DNA from: UBA2988 sp965237965
GTDB taxonomy: Bacteria; Gemmatimonadota; Gemmatimonadetes; Longimicrobiales; Gaopeijiaceae
Length of the DNA stretch: 64,000 nt
Assembly: GCA_965237965.1 (NCBI GenBank)
Contig: CBDEGT010000003.1
Span: forward strand, 992,001 to 1,056,000
Reading direction: 5' to 3'
The notes beneath the pieces are model-generated. The model did no database searches, was not told the origin of the DNA, and saw only the letters and a program-made list of their open reading frames with translations. Made by a program: the position numbers and the translations under genes. Shown piece after piece: positions 34,572-43,124 of the stretch; the stretch's first letter is position 1, and the number at the start of each line of letters is the position of its first letter.

Positions 34572-36425
34572 ATGGCGCTCCGCAGCTACGCGGCGAACCA
34601 GGCCGACCTTCCGCGGGGAACCCTGGTCGACCTCATCCTCGGGGCGGTCGACCGATGGGATACGCATCCGGCGTTTCGCATCTTCACAGGTGCAGGTCCA
34701 GAGACCGTGCCGCTCGCCTACAGCGAGTTGCTCGATCGGGTCAAGGATGTGATGGGTGCGCTGCGTGTGCTCGGGCTCGGGCGGGGCGACCGTGCTGCGA
34801 TTCTTGCTGAGAACCGGCTCGAGTGGGCGCTGACCGACTACGCGTGCCTGTGCACCGGGGTGCACGATGTTCCCGTCCATTCGGTGATCACGGCTGATCA
34901 AGTCGGCTATATCCTGAACGACTCTGGCGCGCGTGTAGTGTTCGCGTCCACTCAGGAGCAGGTGGACAAGGCGCGTGCGGCCTGCGCGCACTGCGCGCAC
35001 GAAGTGCGCGTGGTGGCGTTCGATCCGCCCCTCACACCCACACCTGGCGTGCTCGACTGGGCTCCGCTCGTCGCGGAGGGGCGCGAGCGGATGTGCTCCA
35101 TGCCCGAGGCAGAGCTGCGGTCGGAGGCAAGCCGGGCCATCCCGGACGATGTCGCCACCATCCTCTACACGTCGGGTACCACCGGCGACCCCAAGGGTGT
35201 GGTACTCACACACAACAACATCTTCTCCAACGTCGAGGCAGCGCGACGCGCTTTCGCCATCGAGCCGACCGACTCGACGCTTTCGTTTCTGCCGCTCTCG
35301 CACATCCTCCAGCGCATGGTGGATTACTTGCTGTTCGCGCAGGGCTGCACGATCTCCTATCCCCATTCGCGGGAGACCGTAGTAGCGGATCTGCGCGCTG
35401 TGCGGCCGACCATCGTGGTTGCGGTGCCGCGCGTCTACGAGAAGGTGTACTTCGGCGCGCTCGGCGCGCCGGGGCTCAAGGGCAGGCTTGTCCGCTGGGC
35501 GCGCGAGGTCGGACTCACCTGGGCCACGGAGCGGCTTGCAGGGAGGACGCCGACTGCGCCGCTCAGGATCGCTCACCTTCTCGCTGCCAGGCTCGTGTTC
35601 AGCAAGATCCGGGGGCTCGTGGGCGGGCGAATCCGGTTCTTCGTGAGCGGGAGCGCGCCGCTCGATCCGGAGATCGCGCGCTTCTTCTACGCTGCCGGTC
35701 TGCCCATCCTGGAAGGGTACGGGCTCACCGAGACCAGCCCGGTTGCCAACGTGAATACGCTAGAGGAGCTACGCATCGGGACGGTGGGCAAGCCGGTGGC
35801 GGGCACAGAGATCAGGATCGCCGACGACGGAGAGATCCTGATCCGGGGGCCCCAGGTCATGCGTGAGTACCACAAGCTTCCTGACGCGACCGCGGAGGCG
35901 ATCGACACGGAAGGTTGGTTCCACAGCGGCGATATCGGCGAGCTCGATGCCGACGGATGCCTCCGCATCACAGACCGAAAGAAGGACCTGATCAAGACGT
36001 CGGGCGGCAAGTACGTGGCGCCACAGCCGATCGAGAACCGGCTCAAACGCAGCCGCTTCATCGACCAGGTCGTGATGGTGGGAGACCGTCGCAAGTTCGT
36101 CGCGCTGCTCGTAGTGCCGGACTTTGCGATTCTGAAGAAGTGGGCGAAGGAGCAGGGCATTCCGGTTGACGACCGCAGGGCGCTGATTCGCGATCCCAGG
36201 GTCCAGAAACGTATGGAGCGGGAGTCACTCGGAGGCTTGGAGGACCTCTCGAACCTGGAGATCCCCAAGAAGGTCGCGCTTCTCGCCACTCCGTTCAGCA
36301 TCGAGGACGGCACCCTCACCCTCACTGACAAGGTGAAGCGGCGCGTGGTCCAGGACCGGTACGCGTCACTGATCGACCGGCTTTACCTGCCGGAGGCTGC
36401 GGGTCGCAGGGTTTTCGCGCCGTGA
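34572..36425 (+). CDS. Long-chain acyl-CoA synthetase (AMP-forming)
   Basis: 617 residues from ATG 34572. AMP-binding signature 'LYTSGTTGDPKGVVLTHNN' near residue 196, then 'FLPLSHILQRM', 'GYGLTETSP', 'GWFHSGDIGELDADGCLRITDRKKDLIKTSGGKYV' (hinge and catalytic region). This is the FadD15/ACSL type that activates fatty acids as CoA thioesters. Soluble or peripheral. Seven bases before cutA. Confidence 0.93.
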   Translation: MALRSYAANQADLPRGTLVDLILGAVDRWDTHPAFRIFTGAGPETVPLAYSELLDRVKDVMGALRVLGLGRGDRAAILAENRLEWALTDYACLCTGVHDVPVHSVITADQVGYILNDSGARVVFASTQEQVDKARAACAHCAHEVRVVAFDPPLTPTPGVLDWAPLVAEGRERMCSMPEAELRSEASRAIPDDVATILYTSGTTGDPKGVVLTHNNIFSNVEAARRAFAIEPTDSTLSFLPLSHILQRMVDYLLFAQGCTISYPHSRETVVADLRAVRPTIVVAVPRVYEKVYFGALGAPGLKGRLVRWAREVGLTWATERLAGRTPTAPLRIAHLLAARLVFSKIRGLVGGRIRFFVSGSAPLDPEIARFFYAAGLPILEGYGLTETSPVANVNTLEELRIGTVGKPVAGTEIRIADDGEILIRGPQVMREYHKLPDATAEAIDTEGWFHSGDIGELDADGCLRITDRKKDLIKTSGGKYVAPQPIENRLKRSRFIDQVVMVGDRRKFVALLVVPDFAILKKWAKEQGIPVDDRRALIRDPRVQKRMERESLGGLEDLSNLEIPKKVALLATPFSIEDGTLTLTDKVKRRVVQDRYASLIDRLYLPEAAGRRVFAP

Positions 36426-36432
36426 CCGGCGG

Positions 36433-36765
36433 ATGACGGACGCGCGCGTGGTGCTGATGACGGCTCCCGACCGGGCAAACGCGGAGGCCCTTGCGGCGAG
36501 CGTGGTCGGCGAGCGCTTGGCGGCGTGCGCCAGCATCGTTCCAGCGCTTACGTCGTTGTTCTGGTGGGAAGGCCGGATCGAGACGCTCGACGAGGTTCTG
36601 CTGATGTTCAAGACGCATTCGGACCGGGTTCCCGCGCTGATCGCACGCGCGACCGAGCTCCATCCGTACGACGTGCCCGAGGTACTGGCGTTGCCGGTGG
36701 CGGAAGGGTCGGCCGCCTACCTCGAATGGCTCTGCCGCGAGTCGCTCACCTCCGGGGACGGCTGA
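36433..36765 (+). CDS. cutA: CutA1 divalent-cation-tolerance family protein
   Basis: 110 residues, the normal CutA size. 'LAACASIVPALTSLFWWEGRIETLDEVLLMFKT' and 'ELHPYDVPEVLALPV' are family signatures. A very stable trimer, linked to copper tolerance in E. coli though its job is unclear. Stop overlaps the next ATG (TGATG). Confidence 0.92.
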   Translation: MTDARVVLMTAPDRANAEALAASVVGERLAACASIVPALTSLFWWEGRIETLDEVLLMFKTHSDRVPALIARATELHPYDVPEVLALPVAEGSAAYLEWLCRESLTSGDG

Positions 36766-37454
36766 TGGGTCGGCGACGCCGGCAGTACCGTGCACGTCGG
36801 AGCGATCAGGACGAGGGCGATGTCCAGGGAGACTTGCTGGCGTCGGAGCCCGCGACGATCCCGACTGCACCACCCGAAGAGCTTGTTTCGAGCGCCGCGC
36901 CCCCGGAAACCGCCGTGCCCGGCGTGCCGCCGGACGCCACGCGGGAGGCGATCCCGACGACCTCGCGGGACGAGACGCCGACCTCCGCGCCGAGCGCTAC
37001 GCCCGCTCCCCCCGGAGTCCCCACTGGCGAGCCCGAAGCGATCCGGGCACGGGAGGCTGTGGAGCGAGGGCTCGAGCTCGCGGCCCTCGGACGGTTCGAC
37101 GACGCCGAGCGGGAGCTCCGAGGGGCGCTGAGCGCCACGCCCAGCGACGCCGAGGTGCGAGCGGGGCTCGGCATCGTCTCCTTCCGCCGGGGGCTGCACG
37201 GGCAGGCCGAGGCCGAGCTGGAGTGGGTTTGCGCACACGATCCGGAGCACGGCCCAGCGCACTTCTACCGCGGCGAGGCACTCAATCGGCTGGGGCGTGT
37301 GGACGAAGCGCTCGAGATGCTCAGGCGAGCGGCGGAGCTACAACCGGACAACTACCGGGCGTACTACCTGATGGGGATCCTGTTCGACCGGAAGAATCTC
37401 CGGGAGGAGGCGGGGGCGATGTACAGAAAGGCCAGGGAGCTTCAACGGCCGTGA
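36765..37454 (+). CDS. TPR protein with disordered acidic/proline lead
   Basis: 229 residues, ATG 36765. Residues 1-12 are basic, about 13-95 are Pro/Ala/Thr/Glu-rich and probably disordered, and about 98-225 form three to four TPR units ending 'AYYLMGILFDRKNLREEAGAMYRKARELQ'. It lacks a signal peptide. Its last four bases overlap the macro-domain gene (GTGA). Confidence 0.75.
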   Translation: MGRRRRQYRARRSDQDEGDVQGDLLASEPATIPTAPPEELVSSAAPPETAVPGVPPDATREAIPTTSRDETPTSAPSATPAPPGVPTGEPEAIRAREAVERGLELAALGRFDDAERELRGALSATPSDAEVRAGLGIVSFRRGLHGQAEAELEWVCAHDPEHGPAHFYRGEALNRLGRVDEALEMLRRAAELQPDNYRAYYLMGILFDRKNLREEAGAMYRKARELQRP

Positions 37455-37967
37455 TCACCGTCCGGCAGGGGAGCCTGCACGAGATCGGGACCGAGGCGGT
37501 GCTTCGCCCTGTGCGCTCGGACTTCGCCGGGATCGGAGTCGGCGGCCGGCGACGAGGTGCGTGTGCGGCTGGAGGGCATTGGGGAGCTGCCGACGGGGGG
37601 CGCAGTGCTGACCCCGGGCGGTGAGCTGGATATCAGGTACATCATCCACGCGGTGCTCGAGTCCCCCGAGGAGTCTGCGAGTTCGGTGGGGATTCGGCGC
37701 GCCCTGCTGAACGGGCTCCGGCGTGCGCGCGAGTACGAGGTGGCTTCGCTCTCGCTTCCTCCGCTCGGCCTCGGGGTCGGCACCTTGGACCCGGAGGATT
37801 CGGCCTACATGATGGTTCAGGTGCTGCTGGACCACGTCCGCGAGGGCCCCCCACCCGACGAGCTGGTCATCGTGGTGGAGACCTCGTACGAGGAGGAGCT
37901 CTTCCGGCGCCTCCTGGCCGCCGCGGAGCCCACATCGCTGCTCTCTCAGGAGAATGATCTACTGTGA
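37451..37967 (+). pseudogene. Macro-domain-like gene with frameshift
   Basis: The start (GTG 37451) gives 'ITVRQGSLHEIGTEAVLRPVRSD', as in macro (ADP-ribose-binding) domains. From about 37530 the homologous reading moves to another frame: 'SAAGDEVRVRLEGIGELPTGGAVLTPGG', 'IIHAVLES', 'LPPLGLGVGTLDPEDSAYMMV', to the TGA at 37965-37967. A one-base gain or loss near 37527-37540 explains it. Without correction the first frame stops at 37624. It may be a sequencing error, because both halves look conserved and both ends overlap neighbours as in an active operon. Confidence 0.72.
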
Positions 37968-39541
37968 CACGCAGAGTTCTGGGGGTCTCGATCGTAGCGG
38001 GATGGCTGGGGATGGTCGGCTGGCAGGTTCGGCGCGAGTACTTCCAGCCCGAGCTGACTCGACTCGCCGAGGCGACCCTCTCTCTGGCGCCGGGCGTGAG
38101 CTTCTACACGCTCAAGATGGGCGACCGGCCTGTGGGTCAAGCCACGTCGCGCCTCGACACCGTGCCGGGTGGCTTCTTGCTCCAAGACGTGATGTCGCTC
38201 GAGCTACCGGCGCTGGGCCAGACCGGTACTGCGGTCGCTCGCACGAGCGTGCGTCTCTCCCAGGCCCTGGTGATGCAGAGTTTCACCTTCTCACTCGACT
38301 CCGAGATCGGGCGCTTCCTCGCGAGGGGAGAGGTGCGTGCGGACACGACCCTCGAGGTCACGATCGACTCCGGCAGCGGCCCGCAGGAGATCGAGTACAA
38401 GCTGGCCACGCCCCCTGTGTTTTCGGCCATCGTGCCTATACGGGTCGCGATGGGTGGCGAGCTCGAAGTCGGGAACCGGGTGCGGCTCCCAGTCTTCGAT
38501 CCGAGCACGATGGCGACGCGCACGGTCGAACTGCGCGTGCTCGAGCACGACACCCTCGTGGTGCCGGACAGTGCTTCGCTCGATCCCGAGACGGGACGCT
38601 GGTCCCCCGCTCGCTACGACTCGATCCCCGCGTGGCGGGTGGCAGAGGTGTACGGAGGCGTCTCGGTCGAGAGTTGGGTAGATCCGGATGGCCGGGTGAT
38701 CAGGGCCTCGTCGCCGCTGGGTTTTTCGATGGAGAAGACCGAGTACGAGCTGGCACTCCAGGAGCGAGACGACATGCGGCTGGCGTTGGCGGCCGGCGAG
38801 GCGCCGGGCACGCTCGACGACGACGTGATCCTGTCCACCGCCGTTCAGAGCGATGTCGACCTGGGCGACGCGACCCGCTTTGCCGAAGTGCGCTTTCGGC
38901 TGTCGGGAGTGGACCTGACTGGCTTCCAGCTGGAGGGCGACCGGCAGACGCTTCGGGGAGACACGCTGATCGTACGACGCGAGGATTGGGCTGCGATCGA
39001 TCCGGGCTACCAGTTGCCCTATAAGCTGATGGACCGGGCCGCCGAGCTCGCGCCCGAACCTCTCATCCAGAGCGACGATCCGCGCATCCTGAGTCGGGCG
39101 CGCAGCGTCACCGCTGCCCGGGCCGACTGGAGTCTTGATCCAAAGCGGGTGGCGGAACAGCTCACCCGTTCTGTGTTCAACTCGCTCGACAAGGAAGTAA
39201 CGATTTCGGTACCGAGCGCGGTCCAGGTGCTCGAGTCGGGGCGGGGGGACTGCAACGAGCACACGGTGCTCTACGTAGCACTCGCTCGTGCGCTCGGCCT
39301 GCCCGCTCGGACTGCTGTCGGGCTCGTATACGTGAACGGTGCGTTCTTCTACCATGCCTGGCCGGAGGTGTGGCTGGGCGAGTGGGTCGCGGTCGATCCC
39401 ACTTTCGGGGACTATCCCGCGGACGCCGCACACATACGCTTCGTAGTGGGTGGACTGGCCCAGCAGGTGGAGATCGTGCGGTTGATCGGCCGGCTCGGAA
39501 TTGAGGTGCTGGAGGCGGTTCCGGCAGAGGATGGAGCTTGA
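37964..39541 (+). CDS. Transglutaminase-like protein
   Basis: 525 residues, GTG 37964. A single hydrophobic N-terminal anchor (7-20), then a large strand-rich extracytoplasmic region (about 35-380), and a transglutaminase-core domain with the triad C430 ('GRGDCNEHT'), H464 ('FYHAWPEVW') and D478 ('VDPTFGD'). Such bacterial proteins are mostly cysteine proteases or peptide cross-linkers. Overlaps both neighbours by four bases; the next two genes are an ABC exporter. Confidence 0.88.
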   Translation: MTRRVLGVSIVAGWLGMVGWQVRREYFQPELTRLAEATLSLAPGVSFYTLKMGDRPVGQATSRLDTVPGGFLLQDVMSLELPALGQTGTAVARTSVRLSQALVMQSFTFSLDSEIGRFLARGEVRADTTLEVTIDSGSGPQEIEYKLATPPVFSAIVPIRVAMGGELEVGNRVRLPVFDPSTMATRTVELRVLEHDTLVVPDSASLDPETGRWSPARYDSIPAWRVAEVYGGVSVESWVDPDGRVIRASSPLGFSMEKTEYELALQERDDMRLALAAGEAPGTLDDDVILSTAVQSDVDLGDATRFAEVRFRLSGVDLTGFQLEGDRQTLRGDTLIVRREDWAAIDPGYQLPYKLMDRAAELAPEPLIQSDDPRILSRARSVTAARADWSLDPKRVAEQLTRSVFNSLDKEVTISVPSAVQVLESGRGDCNEHTVLYVALARALGLPARTAVGLVYVNGAFFYHAWPEVWLGEWVAVDPTFGDYPADAAHIRFVVGGLAQQVEIVRLIGRLGIEVLEAVPAEDGA

Positions 39542-40422
39542 GCGCGCTTCTCGAGGACGGGTCGGACGCGAGGAGCGGCGGCGGCAGCACGGCGCCCGAG
39601 GGTGAGCCGGGTGAGACGGACGGCGAGATGCTCCGACTGGAGGGTGTGGTAAAGCGGTATGGCGGCTTTACGGCGGTGGCCGGGATCGACCTGACCGTGC
39701 GCAGGGGGGAGATCTTCGGTTTTCTTGGCCCGAACGGTGCCGGCAAGACCACCACGATCCGCATGGTGGCCGGTGTGCTCCAGCCCACGGCCGGGCTGAT
39801 TGTCGTGGGCGGGGACGACCTGCGAGAGGACGCGGCCCGCGCCAAGCGCCGGATCGGCTACATCCCCGATCGTCCGTTCCTGTATGAGAAGCTGTCGGGG
39901 GGCGAGTTCCTCCGCTTCGTAGCGGGACTCTGGGGAAAGTCGGGGCCGGCCATCGACGAGCGCGCTGATCGGCTGCTCGAGCTGTTCGACCTGTCGAACT
40001 GGAAGCAGGCTCTGATCGAGAGCTACTCGCACGGGATGCGCCAGAAGCTCTTGATCAGCTCGGCCCTCGTGCACCAACCGGAGCCGATCGTGGTCGACGA
40101 GCCGATGGTGGGGCTCGATCCACCATCCGCGCGCATCCTCAAGGACCTGATGCGCAACTTTGTGGCCACGGGGGGGACCGTGTTCCTCTCCACGCACACG
40201 CTCGAGGTGGCCGAGGTGCTGTGCGACCGGATCGGGATCATCAGTGGCGGCCACATCATCGCGCTGGGCACCATGGACGACCTGCGAGCGCAGGCGCACG
40301 CCGGAGGTGCGCACCTGGAAGAGATTTTCCTCAAGGTCACGCACGGCGAGGATATGGCTGACGTCGTGGCCGCGCTTCGGAGCGGAACCACACCCGCCGG
40401 CGGCTCGGCACGAGGCACGTGA
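39538..40422 (+). CDS. ABC transporter ATP-binding protein
   Basis: 294 residues; TTG start, overlapping the previous stop (TTGA). Walker A 'GPNGAGKT' (64-71), signature 'YSHGMRQK' in place of LSGGQ (common in the CcmA/ABC-2 type), Walker B 'IVVDEPMVGLD' and H-loop 'STHTLE'. An acidic Gly/Ser-rich N-terminal tail (~30 aa) is extra. Pairs with the following permease, probably an exporter. Confidence 0.92.
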   Translation: MSALLEDGSDARSGGGSTAPEGEPGETDGEMLRLEGVVKRYGGFTAVAGIDLTVRRGEIFGFLGPNGAGKTTTIRMVAGVLQPTAGLIVVGGDDLREDAARAKRRIGYIPDRPFLYEKLSGGEFLRFVAGLWGKSGPAIDERADRLLELFDLSNWKQALIESYSHGMRQKLLISSALVHQPEPIVVDEPMVGLDPPSARILKDLMRNFVATGGTVFLSTHTLEVAEVLCDRIGIISGGHIIALGTMDDLRAQAHAGGAHLEEIFLKVTHGEDMADVVAALRSGTTPAGGSARGT

Positions 40423-42122
40423 ACGTCACCGTTTCGCGCACACTGAGGCCAGGGCTCATGTGGCTGATACGGCCCAAGGTCCGCTCACGCATCAACCGCG
40501 CGCGCACCGACGAATCGCGGGTCTTCAAGGCACTGCTGCTCGGCTTTGTGGGCGTGTTCTTCTGGACGTTCACGTTCGCGGTGATCTACCGGATGTTGCT
40601 CTACTTCCGAGGCACGCAGGGCATCGGAGACCTGTTGGCGGGAAAGCTGTTGGGGCTGGCGTTCGTCACGTTCTTCATGATCCTGCTGCTCTCGAATGTG
40701 ATAACCGCGCTCTCGACGTTCTTCCTCTCGGACGACCTCGAACTGCTCGTGGCCGCCCCGGTGGATCCGGTAAAGGTGTACGGCGCCCGGCTGGCGGAGA
40801 CCATCATGGATTCTTCATGGATGGTCGGGTTGATGGCGGTGCCGCTGCTGGTGGCGTATGGCGTGATCTACGCGGCGGGCCCCGGCTACTACCTCCTCGC
40901 TGCGGCGACCATGGTAGCCTTCCTGGTCGTGCCCGCCGTGATGGGCACGGCCATCACGCTGGTGCTCGTCAACATCTTTCCGGCACGGCGTGCCCGCGAC
41001 CTGCTGGCACTGATTGGGTTGTTTGCGGCGGCGGGTGTGGTCGCGTTGTTCCGGTTCCTCCGGCCCGAGCGGTTGGTGCGCCCGGAGGAGTTCCGCAGCC
41101 TCGTTGATTTCGTCGCGGTGCTCCGCACTCCGACGTCGCCGTGGTTGCCGAGTGAGTGGGCGGCCGACGCACTGATGTCGTGGCTAGGGAGGGTCTTCGA
41201 CCCGTTTCCATTTCTGTTTCTCCTGAGCACCGCGGCCGCCTTTTTCGTGCTCGGGGCGTGGGTGCACGTCACTCACTACGGGCGCGGGTTCACCCGTGCC
41301 CAGGAGGGCGCGGACCGGCGGGCCGGGCGGCGTGGGGCGCGCTGGGTCGAGGGCTTCCTGCTCGGTGCCTCCGTGCGCACTCGAGAGATCGTCGCCAAAG
41401 AGATCCGCGTCTTCTTCCGCGATTCGACACAGTGGTCCCAGCTGATCCTGCTGGGGGTGCTGGTGGTCGTGTACGTCTACAACATTCGTGTGTTGCCCCT
41501 CTACACGGGCGAGCGCGTATCCTTCTTCTTGATCAACGTCGTCTCGTTCCTGAACTTGGGGCTCGCAGGCTTCGTGGTGGCGGCGATCGCCACGCGCTTC
41601 GTGTTTCCGGCCGTGAGCCTTGAGGGGCGAATGCTCTGGCTGCTTCGTCACTCGCCCCTGGACGTGCGCGCGCTGTTCGTAACCAAGTATTGGGTGGGCA
41701 CAGTCCCGCTTCTGGTCGTCGCGATGCCGCTCATCGTGTTCACGAACCTGGTGCTCCAGGCGTCCCCTTTCATCCTAGTCCTCACTACGGTTACCATGAT
41801 CGGCGTGACGTTCGCGCTCACCGCGCTCGCGCTCGGCTTCGGCGCCCTGTACCCGAATTTCGAGACCGAGAACGTTGCCGAGATCCCCACATCCTTCGGC
41901 GGGCTGCTTTTCATGATGTCCGCCGTTCTCTACCTCGCGGGCGTAGTCGTGCTCGAGGCGTGGCCGGTCTACCTGTTCTTGACGGCGCGCCTGCGTGGGA
42001 GTGACGAGGTGAGCCTGATACCGCTCGTGCTGGGCCTCAGTGGTGCCGCCCTGCTGACGGTTGCGGCGGTGGCCATCCCGCTTCGTGCCGGGGTGCGGCG
42101 CGTCGAGACCATGGAGGTATAG
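40419..42122 (+). CDS. ABC exporter permease (ABC-2-like)
   Basis: 567 residues with about twelve hydrophobic segments in two halves (about 40-200 and 330-565) around a soluble loop that includes 'EFRSLVDFVAVLRTPTSPWLPSEWAADAL'. This layout fits the large ABC permeases found with CcmA-like ATPases. Substrate unknown. GTG 40419 overlaps the ATPase stop. Not a classical FtsX or MacB type, as no large periplasmic domain is present. Confidence 0.82.
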   Translation: MNVTVSRTLRPGLMWLIRPKVRSRINRARTDESRVFKALLLGFVGVFFWTFTFAVIYRMLLYFRGTQGIGDLLAGKLLGLAFVTFFMILLLSNVITALSTFFLSDDLELLVAAPVDPVKVYGARLAETIMDSSWMVGLMAVPLLVAYGVIYAAGPGYYLLAAATMVAFLVVPAVMGTAITLVLVNIFPARRARDLLALIGLFAAAGVVALFRFLRPERLVRPEEFRSLVDFVAVLRTPTSPWLPSEWAADALMSWLGRVFDPFPFLFLLSTAAAFFVLGAWVHVTHYGRGFTRAQEGADRRAGRRGARWVEGFLLGASVRTREIVAKEIRVFFRDSTQWSQLILLGVLVVVYVYNIRVLPLYTGERVSFFLINVVSFLNLGLAGFVVAAIATRFVFPAVSLEGRMLWLLRHSPLDVRALFVTKYWVGTVPLLVVAMPLIVFTNLVLQASPFILVLTTVTMIGVTFALTALALGFGALYPNFETENVAEIPTSFGGLLFMMSAVLYLAGVVVLEAWPVYLFLTARLRGSDEVSLIPLVLGLSGAALLTVAAVAIPLRAGVRRVETMEV

Positions 42123-42162
42123 TATTCCGCCGACACCAGGTCCCCAGCCGGAGAACCTCCCC

Positions 42163-42627
42163 GTGCTTCCCAGCATCCGCTCGTTCTTCCAGAGGGCTAT
42201 GGTGCCGCCGGAGTCGTCGCAGGGGCTGGAGCGCAGCCACGACATCTGGCTGGCGGCGTGCGCGCTGCTGCTCGAGCTCGCACACGCAGACGACGAGTTC
42301 AGCGCCGACGAGCGTTCCCATCTGCAGAGCGCCATCCAGCGCCACTACGGTCTCGACCTGGGCGAGGCGGAGGAGTTGATGAAGCTGGCCGAGCAAGAGC
42401 GGGCGCAGGCGGTCGACCTGTGGCAGTTCACCCGGCTGATCAACGAGAATTACTCACCCGGGCAGAAGATGGTGCTCGCCGAGGTGATGTGGGGGTTGGT
42501 TTATGCCGACGGCGCGCTGGCCGGGCGCGAGGAGACCCTCATCCGCAAGATCACCGACTTGCTCGACCTGCGACCCGGCTATCTCGCCGACGTCCGCAAG
42601 CGCGCGGAGCAGGGCCGGATCGACTAG
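42163..42627 (+). CDS. TerB-like tellurite-resistance family protein
   Basis: 154 residues. GTG 42163 with ggaga eight bases upstream. Helical, with 'ALLLELAHADDEFSADERSHL' and 'VLAEVMWGLVYADGALAGREETLIRKITDLL', matching the TerB fold with acidic metal-binding residues. Proteins of this family bind metal and often sit beside membrane complexes. Last gene of the long plus-strand block. Confidence 0.82.
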   Translation: MLPSIRSFFQRAMVPPESSQGLERSHDIWLAACALLLELAHADDEFSADERSHLQSAIQRHYGLDLGEAEELMKLAEQERAQAVDLWQFTRLINENYSPGQKMVLAEVMWGLVYADGALAGREETLIRKITDLLDLRPGYLADVRKRAEQGRID

Positions 42628-42744
42628 GGCGGTCAGGCTCCGGTGGTTCCCGGTCCAGCGTGGCGGAGCGGACCGGCGTTACCCATATTTCGGATGCGTT
42701 CCCGGGCGGCCCGGGCGCGATCCACGCAAGCTGACGAGGGCGAG

Positions 42745-42894
42745 ATGCGAGACCTGGTGCCGGGCGGATACTTGTTCACCCACCTCGTCTTTTGGAGTGT
42801 GGTAACGCTGATCGCGGTGGGCACCAATGCGGTCGCGATCATGCTCTCCATCGGGATCGGCATCCTTGCCCTGGAGTCGCTCCGGAAGCGCTGA
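42745..42894 (+). CDS. Small membrane protein (49 aa)
   Basis: ATG 42745 preceded by gagggcg. 'HLVFWSVVTLIAVGTNAVAIMLSIGIGILAL' is one long or two short membrane segments, followed by a basic tail 'ESLRKR' that would be cytosolic. No family recognised. Too short for routine gene callers; codon usage is like its neighbours, which supports it. Confidence 0.5.
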   Translation: MRDLVPGGYLFTHLVFWSVVTLIAVGTNAVAIMLSIGIGILALESLRKR

Positions 42895-43124
42895 CACGGG
42901 CGGGGTCCTGCGCTAGGGGGATCGACGAGGGGGGCGCCGTGAAAGCGGCGTCCCTCTCGTCTCGTTCCGAGGCGACTCAGGCCCAGCTGAATCCGCTCCG
43001 GAGAGCGCGTTGCTGCGAGGCGCGCGCATGAAAGCGGTCGGGACACCCAGCGGGATCATCACGCTTCCAGGGATGCTCTTTGCCGTGTGCGAGAAGTGAC
43101 CGCCTACGTGCAACGTGAGCGTCC

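Noticed and set aside
36525..36764. N-terminal extension of the TPR protein upstream of ATG 36765
   Set aside because: It would overlap the whole cutA gene out of frame and is arginine-rich; the ATG overlapping the cutA stop is the natural start.
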